In this document: in pieces, positions 33,269 to 40,816 of the stretch
Numbering within the stretch: position 1 is the stretch's first letter
Layout: every line of letters starts with the position of its first letter
NCBI GenBank assembly: GCA_017511605.1
Contig: JAFWJL010000008.1
Span: 124,001-188,000 of the forward strand
Origin: Bacilli bacterium
GTDB taxonomy: Bacteria; Bacillota_I; Bacilli_A; RF39; UBA660
Length of the DNA: 64,000 bases
Direction: 5' to 3'
The notes under the pieces: generated by a model
Seen by the model: only the letters and a program-made list of their open reading frames with translations
Database searches by the model: none
What the model was told of the DNA's origin: nothing
Program-made: the position numbers and the translations under genes

Positions 33269-34098
33269 ATTTTATATTCCATTACTTGTCTATATTCTTC
33301 TTGTGTTTTTTCAATTGTATTTAATAAACTACTTAATTCTTCGTATAATGTGTTTTCTTTATCAGTTTCATCATTTTGATTTTCTGGAAGATCTACCCAT
33401 TTTACTTTAATTTCTAAGTTCAATACTGCTTCTCCTACAAACATATGAAATATATCTAATTGTGGTCTTGTTAGTGAAGGAATCTTTCTTTTCAAATCTT
33501 CTATTGTCATAGATTTATTACGTTCTGGCTCTTTATTTGTAAATCTTGCATTTCTATATTTGACTTGTCTTACTTCGTTTTTTACTCTTTTAATTTCATG
33601 CATATGATCTTGATTAGAATATTTTAATATATTTTCAAACGCATCTATTTCTAAATCGTTAAATTTCATAAAAAATCTTCTTATATCAGATAATGAAAAT
33701 CCATTTTTTATTGGAGTTATTCTTTCACCCATTTCTTTATTATAGTGTTTTAAATAGTCGGTTAATTTTGGAATTATTGATAGTTCTTTTTGTGATGGAT
33801 TTATTGTTCCTAGGGCAGCTGTTATTAATTTAGTTATATATGATAATTCTTCATTTGTTAATTCAGGTAATTTTTCAATTACTTCATCTAAATTGAAATT
33901 ATCTAGCATAGTATCATAAGTATATTCGTTCATTCCTTCTAAGTCTTCACTATTATCTTTAAATTTTTTCTTTTGAATTACAGTTAATGCAAGTGGTGCT
34001 TCTATACCAGCTGCTTCAAATAAGATTTCTATTGAGTCTAATGTATATATATTATATTTATCAAATAATTTTTTTTCACTTTCATATTTAGTTTTCAT
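33259..34098 (-). CDS. Hypothetical protein, last gene of the Nudix/MazG operon
   Basis: 279 aa, soluble and helical, with a central NPSQKELSIIPKLTDYL segment and an acidic C-terminus. I do not recognise it. It overlaps the MazG-like gene by 11 bases and lies in the same operon as two Nudix genes, so a link to nucleotide clean-up or to regulation of that operon is possible (inference from position only). Confidence 0.6.
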   Translation of the reverse strand: MKTKYESEKKLFDKYNIYTLDSIEILFEAAGIEAPLALTVIQKKKFKDNSEDLEGMNEYTYDTMLDNFNLDEVIEKLPELTNEELSYITKLITAALGTINPSQKELSIIPKLTDYLKHYNKEMGERITPIKNGFSLSDIRRFFMKFNDLEIDAFENILKYSNQDHMHEIKRVKNEVRQVKYRNARFTNKEPERNKSMTIEDLKRKIPSLTRPQLDIFHMFVGEAVLNLEIKVKWVDLPENQNDETDKENTLYEELSSLLNTIEKTQEEYRQVMEYKIKN

Positions 34099-34405
34099 TT
34101 AATTCATCCTCCTTGACTAAAATACCTTTTTCATTCTTTTTGTATATTCTTTTACTATTCTTTTCTATTTTATTTTTTATTTCTTCTCCTAAATTAATTC
34201 CTAACAGTTCAGATATACCTAAAATATAAATAGCGGCATCTGCTAATTCTTCTCCTACATCATCTTGCTTTTTTAAATATGATATGTATGCTTCTCCTAG
34301 TTCGCCATAGGCTAAGCAAAATTCCATATCTATATTAGTAGTATTAAAACCATGTCTTTTTTTGTTTTCTATTATTTCTTTTTGAAAATTTACTAAATCA
34401 TACAT
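34088..34405 (-). CDS. MazG-like nucleotide pyrophosphohydrolase
   Basis: 105 aa, all-alpha NTP pyrophosphatase type: metal-binding pattern E-x2-E in YGELGEAY and E-x3-D in GEELADAAIYIL, followed by the usual GINLGEEIKNKIEKN helix. It probably hydrolyses (d)NTPs to monophosphates. It is encoded in an operon with two Nudix proteins, a coherent nucleotide-pool cleaning set. Confidence 0.8.
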   Translation of the reverse strand: MYDLVNFQKEIIENKKRHGFNTTNIDMEFCLAYGELGEAYISYLKKQDDVGEELADAAIYILGISELLGINLGEEIKNKIEKNSKRIYKKNEKGILVKEDELNEN

Positions 34406-34415
34406 ATTATCACCT

Positions 34416-34823
34416 CTATAATATTTCTTTTAATTTGTTTACTATCTCGATGTCTGCACCTAACCAATCTACATTGTCTAATTCATCTTTTGTTAACCAT
34501 TTTATTGAATCGTGTTCTAATTTTTCTTCATCGTGATATACAAGTTCAAGATTGTCTTCTAATAACGTTGCAAAGTATGTATGCATTGTTAGATGAAAGG
34601 CGGGATAATCATATTCGACAGTCATGATATAATCGTTTACATCAATTAGGGCGTTAAGTTCTTCTTTTATTTCTCTTTTTAAAGCATTTTCTTTTGTTTC
34701 ACCTTCTAGAGGTTTACCTCCAGGAAACTCCCAACCTCCTTGGAATTCTCCATATCCTCTTTGCGTAGCTAATATTTTATTGCCTTTTTTTATTACGGCT
34801 GCTACTACTTCTACTGTTTTCAT
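34416..34823 (-). CDS. MutT-type Nudix (d)NTP pyrophosphohydrolase
   Basis: 135 aa with a complete Nudix box: GKPLEGE, then REIKEEL (pattern G-x5-E-x7-REUxEE). N-terminus VEVVAAVIKKGNKILATQR is typical of 8-oxo-dGTPase-like enzymes. It likely removes oxidised nucleotides. The ATG overlaps the stop of the upstream RelB-Nudix fusion (TAATG), so the pair is translationally coupled. Confidence 0.88.
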   Translation of the reverse strand: MKTVEVVAAVIKKGNKILATQRGYGEFQGGWEFPGGKPLEGETKENALKREIKEELNALIDVNDYIMTVEYDYPAFHLTMHTYFATLLEDNLELVYHDEEKLEHDSIKWLTKDELDNVDWLGADIEIVNKLKEIL

Positions 34824-35413
34824 TACTCCTCCTTATTTCTTGATTCTTCTATGGCTCTTTTTAATAAGAATTTAGTTAATATTACGTCAGCGTCTGCTAA
34901 GTCATAATCTAATAATTCTTCTATATTTACCCATTTATATTCAGAGTGAGTTGAAAGTTCAAATTCACCTTCTATATATTCACATTCATATAGTTTTAAA
35001 TCTACAATATGGCCAGGATACTCACATATACTATGAGTTAGATAATCTTTAATATTAGTTTTTATTTTATATAACTCATTAAAAGCTCTTTCTAAAGATT
35101 TCTTTTCATCTTCTAATCCTTGTCTTCTTCCTCCAGGGAACTCCCATTTATTTTTTACATGATCATCTTTATTACGTTTAGCAATTAAACATTTTCCATC
35201 TTTCATAATAAGGCCACAGACAACATCAAGTATTTTCTTATTTTCTACTACGTTGGTTACTTCGAATGGTAAACCATTCTTTTTAATTACTTGCTTTAGG
35301 AATAAATTAATTGCGGAACTCATTGATAGACCTAAATCTGTTAGTACTAGGGTTGCATCTTTTTTAACATTACTATCGATTTGTATATTAATAGCACTTG
35401 TTTTGCTTTCCAT
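34823..35413 (-). CDS. RelB/DinJ-type antitoxin domain fused to a degenerate Nudix domain
   Basis: 196 aa. Residues about 5-50 (INIQIDSNVKKDATLVL, DLGLSMSSAINLFLKQVI, GLPFEV) match RelB/DinJ antitoxins, a ribbon-helix-helix DNA-binding domain. Residues about 58-190 are a Nudix domain (CGLIMKDGKCLIAKRN, KWEFPGG). Its Nudix box keeps G-x5-E, but REUxEE is replaced by RAFNEL, so catalysis is doubtful. No RelE/YafQ toxin gene is adjacent. I infer a nucleotide-sensing transcription regulator of this operon. ATG at 35413 follows GAGGAGTGA. Confidence 0.78.
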   Translation of the reverse strand: MESKTSAINIQIDSNVKKDATLVLTDLGLSMSSAINLFLKQVIKKNGLPFEVTNVVENKKILDVVCGLIMKDGKCLIAKRNKDDHVKNKWEFPGGRRQGLEDEKKSLERAFNELYKIKTNIKDYLTHSICEYPGHIVDLKLYECEYIEGEFELSTHSEYKWVNIEELLDYDLADADVILTKFLLKRAIEESRNKEE

Positions 35414-35433
35414 AATATCACTCCTCGAAAAGT

Positions 35434-35462
35434 ATATTATCACTAGAAAAAAATAATGTCAA
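35434..35462 (-). promoter_or_regulatory. Promoter of the RelB-Nudix/mutT/mazG operon
   Basis: On the - strand: consensus -35 TTGACA (35457-35462), a 17-base spacer and an extended -10 TGATAATAT (35434-35442). One of the best -35 boxes in the window. Confidence 0.75.
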
Positions 35463-35512
35463 TAGAAAACTACAAAAATACTACAAGAATACTACATTAA
35501 TGAAAACATAAG

Positions 35513-35541
35513 AAAAAGTACTATTTTTCTAGTACTTTTTC
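35513..35541 (-). terminator. Terminator of the anchored hypothetical gene
   Basis: Eleven-base stem AAAAAGTACTA / TAGTACTTTTT with a 6-nt loop, containing the stop codon of the upstream gene. Confidence 0.7.
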
Positions 35542-36063
35542 TTTTTCTACTACTTTACCAAATGTATAGTAACCATAATTCTCATATACATCATTATATG
35601 AAGCTTCTACTTCAACTGGTTCAGTATTCTTAAACCATATATCATATCCTGCTGTAACTGAACTATATCCACTTGTTCCAGTAACTGGATCTACATCAAA
35701 CACTTCATATCCTTCAGGTGTATCATTAATGGCATAAGTACAACTACTATATTTTTTTGTGTCGTAAATTCTAACTGAAATAACGTGCTCTCCTACATCA
35801 AATGTTTTTACTGAACCTGGTTCTACATTTCCAACTATTATATCTAAATTGGAAGCTTGTTTAGTTTCTACATTGGAAACTTGTTTAGTTTCTACTGTTT
35901 CTGGAGTTTGATTTTCAGCAGTTTTCTTATCACATGCTACCATACATATCATTCCGGTAGTAAATGCCATGATCATTGAAAATTCTATGGCTCCTTTTAT
36001 GTTTATTGCTAATTCTGCTGTATCTATATTTCCTTTTTCTTTTAATTTATTTATTTTTTCCAT
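35521..36063 (-). CDS. Membrane-anchored hypothetical protein with short tandem repeat
   Basis: 180 aa: a charged N-terminus, one hydrophobic helix (IEFSMIMAFTTGMICMVAC, residues about 26-44), a linker with a duplicated VETKQ(V/A)SN unit, and a beta-rich extracellular domain (residues about 75-170). The Cys right after the helix could be lipidated, but the classical lipobox is not clear. The ribosome binding site is GAGGAG. Function unknown. Confidence 0.6.
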   Translation of the reverse strand: MEKINKLKEKGNIDTAELAINIKGAIEFSMIMAFTTGMICMVACDKKTAENQTPETVETKQVSNVETKQASNLDIIVGNVEPGSVKTFDVGEHVISVRIYDTKKYSSCTYAINDTPEGYEVFDVDPVTGTSGYSSVTAGYDIWFKNTEPVEVEASYNDVYENYGYYTFGKVVEKEKVLEK

Positions 36064-36115
36064 AATATTCTCCTCTAATTTGTTCTATATTATAACATAA
36101 AACTAAAAAATTTCA

Positions 36116-36141
36116 ATAAAAAACTAGATATCTCTATCTAG
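36116..36141 (-). terminator. Terminator after tRNA-Glu
   Basis: On the - strand: stem CTAGATA / TATCTAG with GAGA loop and a T-run, 10 bases beyond the tRNA 3' end. Confidence 0.85.
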
Positions 36142-36150
36142 TAAATTACT

Positions 36151-36227
36151 TGGTAGCCTGTACGGAATTCGAATCCGTGAATGTTACCTTGAGAGGGTAA
36201 TGTGTTAAGCCACTTCACCAACAGGCC
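36151..36227 (-). tRNA. tRNA-Glu, anticodon CTC
   Basis: On the - strand: acceptor GGCCTGT pairs with ACAGGCT, discriminator A and encoded CCA. The D-arm starts GGTGAAGTGG, and the T-arm contains GGATTCGAATTCC. The anticodon stem TTACC/GGTAA closes loop CTCTCAA, giving anticodon CTC (36191-36193), which reads the Glu codon GAG. The acceptor start GGCC and GTTGGT resemble Firmicute tRNA-Glu. Confidence 0.92.
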
Positions 36228-36273
36228 ATATAAAGTACATTAATAATTTATCATATATTATAATTTTTTTCAA

Positions 36274-36302
36274 TAAAAAAAGAAGATTACTCTTCTTCTT
36301 TT
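36274..36302 (-). terminator. Rho-independent terminator of murC
   Basis: On the - strand: stem AAGAAGA / TCTTCTT with a 4-nt loop and T-run; overlaps the murC stop codon. Confidence 0.8.
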
Positions 36303-37612
36303 GGAATACTATCTAAATACTCTTTATAACTCTTTATTAAGTCTTCTGTATGAGCACAACTCATGAAACATACTACTTGGTTTTTTTCATTACCTAATTT
36401 GTATATATCTTCGTTTGAAATTAATTCTCCACTTTCTATTTTATCTAGAATTGTATATGAAGTAATTCCTGGATAATCTGATTGCTGTTCTCTATTACAA
36501 TCTATTGCAGTTAAAAATACTTTATCTGCTACTTGTAAAGCTTCTGCAAAGTCATCTGTGAAGTCTTTAGTCCTTGAATAGGTATTTGGTCTAAATACTA
36601 CAATTAGTTTTTTATTAGGATATTTTTGTCTTGCTGCTTCTAATGTTACTTTTATTTCTGTTGGGTGATGAGCATAATCATCTATAATTGTAATATCGTT
36701 ATACTTTTCAATGGCAAATCTTCTTTTGGCATTTTTAAATGTTCTTAGAGATTCAAATATTTTATCTTTAGGCACTTCTAATTCTCTAGCTATAAGAATA
36801 GCTGCACATGCATCTAATACCATATGTTTACCATATAAAGGTAATTCAAAACTGCCATATAATTCTTCTCTTATAAATATATCAAAACGTGAACCTTCTT
36901 CAGTTAATTTTAAATTTTTAATTACGACATCATTATTAAAACCAAATCCATAGAATAATACTTTAGTTTTATAATTTATTTTTCTACATTCAGTATTATC
37001 ACCATTAGCTACTACTAATTTAGATGTTTGATTAGCAAATATTTCAAATGTATTTCTAATGTCATCTACATCTTTATAACATTCTAGGTGTTCTGCTTCT
37101 ATATTAGTAATTACAGCATATTTTGGATGATATGCGGTAAAGTGACGATTAAATTCATCAGATTCAACTACAAAATATTCATTATCTGGAGATACATATC
37201 CATCCCCTGCTCCTATAAAGTAATTGCAGCCAATATAATCTTCTAATATATGTTTAATTAGTGAAGAAGTTGTAGTTTTACCATGAGTACCACTTACTCC
37301 AATTGATTTAAACATATCTATTATTTGTCCCATTATTTCATTATATTTTACTATTTTTAATCCTAGAGATTTTACTCTTTGCATTTCAGGGTGATCTTCT
37401 TTAAAGGCAACGCTATAAGTGACAATAGTATCTTTATCTATTTCATGATTATTATCATAATATATATCTATTCCTCTTTCATCTAATCCTTTTTGAGTAA
37501 ATTTATATTCAGAATTATCATCGTAACCAGTAACATCATTACCTAAATCAAATAATATTTGGGCTAAAGTAGACATACCAGTTCCTTTAATACCTATACA
37601 ATAATATTTCAT
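36287..37612 (-). CDS. murC: UDP-N-acetylmuramate--L-alanine ligase
   Basis: 441 aa Mur ligase: N-terminal Rossmann domain (YCIGIKGTGMSTLAQIL), ATP loop GVSGTHGKTTT near residue 107, central HHPTEI near 310 and VVFRPNTYSRT. It adds the first L-Ala to UDP-MurNAc in peptidoglycan synthesis. The ATG at 37612 begins MKYYCIGI and follows AGAGGATG; an in-frame GTG 9 bases earlier is less likely. It stands alone, away from other mur genes. Confidence 0.94.
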   Translation of the reverse strand: MKYYCIGIKGTGMSTLAQILFDLGNDVTGYDDNSEYKFTQKGLDERGIDIYYDNNHEIDKDTIVTYSVAFKEDHPEMQRVKSLGLKIVKYNEIMGQIIDMFKSIGVSGTHGKTTTSSLIKHILEDYIGCNYFIGAGDGYVSPDNEYFVVESDEFNRHFTAYHPKYAVITNIEAEHLECYKDVDDIRNTFEIFANQTSKLVVANGDNTECRKINYKTKVLFYGFGFNNDVVIKNLKLTEEGSRFDIFIREELYGSFELPLYGKHMVLDACAAILIARELEVPKDKIFESLRTFKNAKRRFAIEKYNDITIIDDYAHHPTEIKVTLEAARQKYPNKKLIVVFRPNTYSRTKDFTDDFAEALQVADKVFLTAIDCNREQQSDYPGITSYTILDKIESGELISNEDIYKLGNEKNQVVCFMSCAHTEDLIKSYKEYLDSIPKEEE

Positions 37613-37662
37613 ATTAAACACATCCTCTAATTAATTATAATATATTCTATGAAAAATAACAA

Positions 37663-37697
37663 TAAAAAGACAAACTACTCAGCTTGTTTGTCTCTTT
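37663..37697 (-). terminator. Rho-independent terminator of queH
   Basis: On the - strand: stem AGACAAAC / GTTTGTCT with a 10-nt loop and following T residues. Confidence 0.75.
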
Positions 37698-38280
37698 TAG
37701 AATATATGCATCCACAATAGTCTTGTCTATATAAATCATATTTTTTAGATAGTTCTATACTTCTTTTATATCCTTCTTTTTTCTTAAAGTCAGAATATAA
37801 GTAATTTGATTCATATTCTTTATTTAGTCTCTCTCCTATTTCATTTATCCAATCACTATTTTTATGGGGAGATAATGTTAGTGTTGTACAAAAATTATTA
37901 AAGCCTAGTTTTGTGGCTATTTTCGCTGTTTCTTCAAGTCTAAGTTCATAACATTTGTAGCATCTTTTTCCACGTTCAGGTTCCATTTCTAAGCCTTTAG
38001 ACATATCTAAAAATACTTTAGGATTATAATCTCCTTCTAATAGTTTTACTTCATATTTAGGATTTATTAAAGTAAGTAATTTTTTTATTTCTTCTATACG
38101 TTTTTGGTATTCATGTTTTTCCGTAATATTTGGATTATAATAGAAAATAGTTACCTTAAAATAGTTAGCTAATCTTTCTAGACATGCAGTGGAACATGGC
38201 GCACAACATGCATGCAATAGTAGACTACTACCCTCTTCTATATTTTCCATTTGTTTTTCCATTTCTAAATTGTAGTTCAT
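37675..38280 (-). CDS. queH: Epoxyqueuosine reductase QueH
   Basis: 201 aa with the adjacent-Cys motif HACCAPCST near residue 24, FYYNPNI and further Cys in KRCYKCYELRLEE and YCGCIYS. These bind the Fe-S cluster and a second metal in QueH (DUF208). It performs the last step of queuosine synthesis on tRNA. No other queuosine genes are nearby, so it may act on salvaged precursor. Confidence 0.9.
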   Translation of the reverse strand: MNYNLEMEKQMENIEEGSSLLLHACCAPCSTACLERLANYFKVTIFYYNPNITEKHEYQKRIEEIKKLLTLINPKYEVKLLEGDYNPKVFLDMSKGLEMEPERGKRCYKCYELRLEETAKIATKLGFNNFCTTLTLSPHKNSDWINEIGERLNKEYESNYLYSDFKKKEGYKRSIELSKKYDLYRQDYCGCIYSKRDKQAE

Positions 38281-38342
38281 ATTACCACTTCCAAACGTCT
38301 AAATTATATCATAAAATTTATTAATTTTAAATATTATTTAGT

Positions 38343-39077
38343 ATGTATGCATTTATAATAACATTTTTAGCGGGTATTTCTACTATACTTGGAGTAATAC
38401 CTACATATTTTAATTCTAAATATAAAGATAGTATTATTAATTTATCTTTGTCTTTTGCTTGTGGTATTATGCTTAGTATTTCATTATTTTCTTTAATACC
38501 TGAATCATTAAATTATATGGGGTTTAGTTTTATTAATATTATTCTTTTATTATTGTTTATAAATATAGGTTTAATTATATCTACTTATATAGATAAAAAG
38601 ATTAGTAAAAGGATAAATAATAATTCTTTATATAAACTTGGTGTTGTATCAATAATAGCTTTGATACTTCATAATATACCGGAAGGTATAACTACATTTC
38701 TTACTACAAGTAATAATTTTAGGATAGGATTAACTCTTTCTTTAGCAATAGCTCTACATAATATACCTGAGGGTATTAGTATTGCGGTACCTATTTATTA
38801 TTCTACTAAAAGTCATGGAAAGGCATTTGTTTATACATTTATTTCGGGATTTAGTGAGCTTATTGGTGGAATACTATCTTATATATTTTTATCTCATTTT
38901 ATTAATAATTTTATATTATCTATAATCCTAGGAATTACAGCTGGTATTATGATACAAATATCTTTATTTGAATTATTACCTAATTCATTGAAATATAAGA
39001 ATTATAGTAATACGTTTATAGGTTTTATACTTGGTTTTATTATTATGATTATTTGTATATTTGTTTTTAAAATATAA
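38343..39077 (+). CDS. ZIP family metal transporter
   Basis: 244 aa, eight helices, with the metal-site motifs HNIPEGITT in helix 4 and LHNIPEGISIAVPIYY plus SGFSELIGG in helix 5, as in ZupT-like zinc/iron importers. No Shine-Dalgarno sequence is visible between the AT-rich upstream region and the ATG, so leaderless or weak initiation is likely. It ends at a hairpin shared with the convergent regulator gene. Confidence 0.88.
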   Translation: MYAFIITFLAGISTILGVIPTYFNSKYKDSIINLSLSFACGIMLSISLFSLIPESLNYMGFSFINIILLLLFINIGLIISTYIDKKISKRINNNSLYKLGVVSIIALILHNIPEGITTFLTTSNNFRIGLTLSLAIALHNIPEGISIAVPIYYSTKSHGKAFVYTFISGFSELIGGILSYIFLSHFINNFILSIILGITAGIMIQISLFELLPNSLKYKNYSNTFIGFILGFIIMIICIFVFKI

Positions 39078-39079
39078 AA

Positions 39080-39097
39080 AGAGGATTATTCCTCTTC
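39080..39097 (+). terminator. Bidirectional terminator
   Basis: Stem AAGAGGA / TCCTCTT with a 4-nt loop between the ZIP transporter gene and the convergent XRE-membrane gene. Confidence 0.75.
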
Positions 39098-40666
39098 TTC
39101 TATGTAATTACATGTGTAGTTTATTCTGTCTCCATATTGAGTTACTTCTATTTCTTTTTTACATGTGTAATTACTTTCATTTGGTTTAATAGTATCATTA
39201 ATTGCATAATATTCACCATTTAATCCATATATAAAATGTACTTTATCATCTTTTACAGTAATATTGATTATATTGTCATCTTTTTGTTCTTCTACTAAAT
39301 ATAACAATTTCATATTATTAATTAATTTATTTATTGTATTTTCATTAGCTTTGATTACTAATGGATCATTACCATATCCATTGAATGTGACTAATTTATT
39401 TTTCTTTAGATTTTCTAAATATAGAGTGAAGAATGTTTTAGGGTTAGCATGAGAGTCTTCTTGAACTATTATTACTGGTAGATGGTCCATTTCCCTTTCT
39501 ACAGTATATAGTCTAAAATAATCTTCATCTATTTCTCTACTTACAATTATTTTATTTTCTTCTATATTATTATCGATAATGAATTTATATTGATTATCTA
39601 TCCCTAATCCCCATGATTTTACTACTAGATTTTCTTTGTATTCTAATTCAATTTCTTTTGTTGTGATATTAAATACACTTTTATCTTCTATAAGTTCAAT
39701 ATTTTTTATTTGTAGTGCAGTCATACCTATACTTAATCCTGAAAATATTACACAAGATATAAATACTATGATACTTACTGGTACATTTACTTTTTTATTA
39801 AATATAAATTTAATTAATAGTATTACTATTTCTATTGAAGCTATTGCTGCAGCTACTAATGTTAGAGTAATCCATAAGAATAATATGTTAGTAGGAATAC
39901 CTGCGATTGTGATTACAGTTCCTACTACTAAACCTATACTAGCAAATATAGTTCCTAATGCAATGAATCCTGCAATTATTTTTATAAATATTATTATTAT
40001 TTGTGCTAATACTTCTAAGAATTCAAATGGCTTTTCATTTTCTTCTTTTACTATTACTTCTTCTTTATTATTAGTTTTTTCATTGGAGTTTTCTTTAGTT
40101 TCTTTTACTATTGTTTTTTTATGGTTATTTAGATATTTAATTTTAAATGTATGAATAATTATAATGGCTGAGATTATATACCATACTAAGAAGAATATAC
40201 TTTCTAATATTTCTCTTAAGCCCATTACAAATTCACGATTAATAAATCTGAATATATTTGATATAGTATCAGCTAAACTTTTGCATATAATATTTCCAAA
40301 TATATGTAGCATTAATAATATTAATAACATTACTATAATACATTTGAATCCCTCTATAAATTTCATTTTAGAAAACATATCAATTGTATTAGTTATAAAT
40401 TCTAATAATGAATTCCATATCTTTCTAACATTATTTCTATTCTTTCTTTGAGTTGTTTCTACGTCAGTTATTTTATCATTTATAAGATCATCCATTGAGC
40501 AATCAAATAAATTAGCTATTTGAATTATCTTATCTGTTTCTGGATAAGTATTATTACTTTCCCATTTAGATACTGATTGACGAGATACTCCTAATTTTTC
40601 GGCTAACTCTTCTTGAGAGTAACCATTCTTCTTACGAAGTTCTATTAATTTATCTCCGAACTTCAT
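39086..40666 (-). CDS. XRE-family regulator fused to a membrane domain
   Basis: 526 aa. An N-terminal Cro/C1 helix-turn-helix (LAEKLGVSRQSVSKWESNNT, residues about 21-40) is followed by several membrane helices (residues about 110-310), and a C-terminal extracytoplasmic beta-rich domain with two Cys near the end. This suggests a membrane-bound transcription factor that reads an envelope signal (inference). GAAAGAGGTGATTAG precedes the ATG. Two direct repeats upstream may be its operator. Confidence 0.75.
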   Translation of the reverse strand: MKFGDKLIELRKKNGYSQEELAEKLGVSRQSVSKWESNNTYPETDKIIQIANLFDCSMDDLINDKITDVETTQRKNRNNVRKIWNSLLEFITNTIDMFSKMKFIEGFKCIIVMLLILLMLHIFGNIICKSLADTISNIFRFINREFVMGLREILESIFFLVWYIISAIIIIHTFKIKYLNNHKKTIVKETKENSNEKTNNKEEVIVKEENEKPFEFLEVLAQIIIIFIKIIAGFIALGTIFASIGLVVGTVITIAGIPTNILFLWITLTLVAAAIASIEIVILLIKFIFNKKVNVPVSIIVFISCVIFSGLSIGMTALQIKNIELIEDKSVFNITTKEIELEYKENLVVKSWGLGIDNQYKFIIDNNIEENKIIVSREIDEDYFRLYTVEREMDHLPVIIVQEDSHANPKTFFTLYLENLKKNKLVTFNGYGNDPLVIKANENTINKLINNMKLLYLVEEQKDDNIINITVKDDKVHFIYGLNGEYYAINDTIKPNESNYTCKKEIEVTQYGDRINYTCNYIEEEE

Positions 40667-40723
40667 CTAATCACCTCTTTCTACATGTAATTTTATAATT
40701 AATTATGGTAGCATTCTATACAA

Positions 40724-40754
40724 TTTGGTTGGAAATTATGTAAATTTTTGGTTG
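40724..40754 (-). promoter_or_regulatory. Direct repeats upstream of the XRE-membrane gene
   Basis: TTTGGTTG occurs at 40724-40731 and 40747-40754, 23 bases start to start, which places them on about the same face of the DNA. A possible -35 TTTACA on the - strand lies between them. Consistent with an operator, not proven. Confidence 0.35.
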
Positions 40755-40783
40755 CATTTACTATATTTTATATCAAAAATAGT

Positions 40784-40816
40784 AAAAAAAGAAGCAAATT
40801 ATATCACTTTTGCTTC
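40784..40816 (-). terminator. Rho-independent terminator of the peptidase/ligase operon
   Basis: On the - strand: stem GAAGCAAA / TTTGCTTC with a T-run, overlapping the last codons of the HExxH protein gene. Confidence 0.8.

Noticed and set aside
34823..35413. Conventional type II toxin-antitoxin locus
   Set aside because: The antitoxin-type domain is fused to Nudix, and no RelE/YafQ/YoeB-like toxin gene lies on either side.
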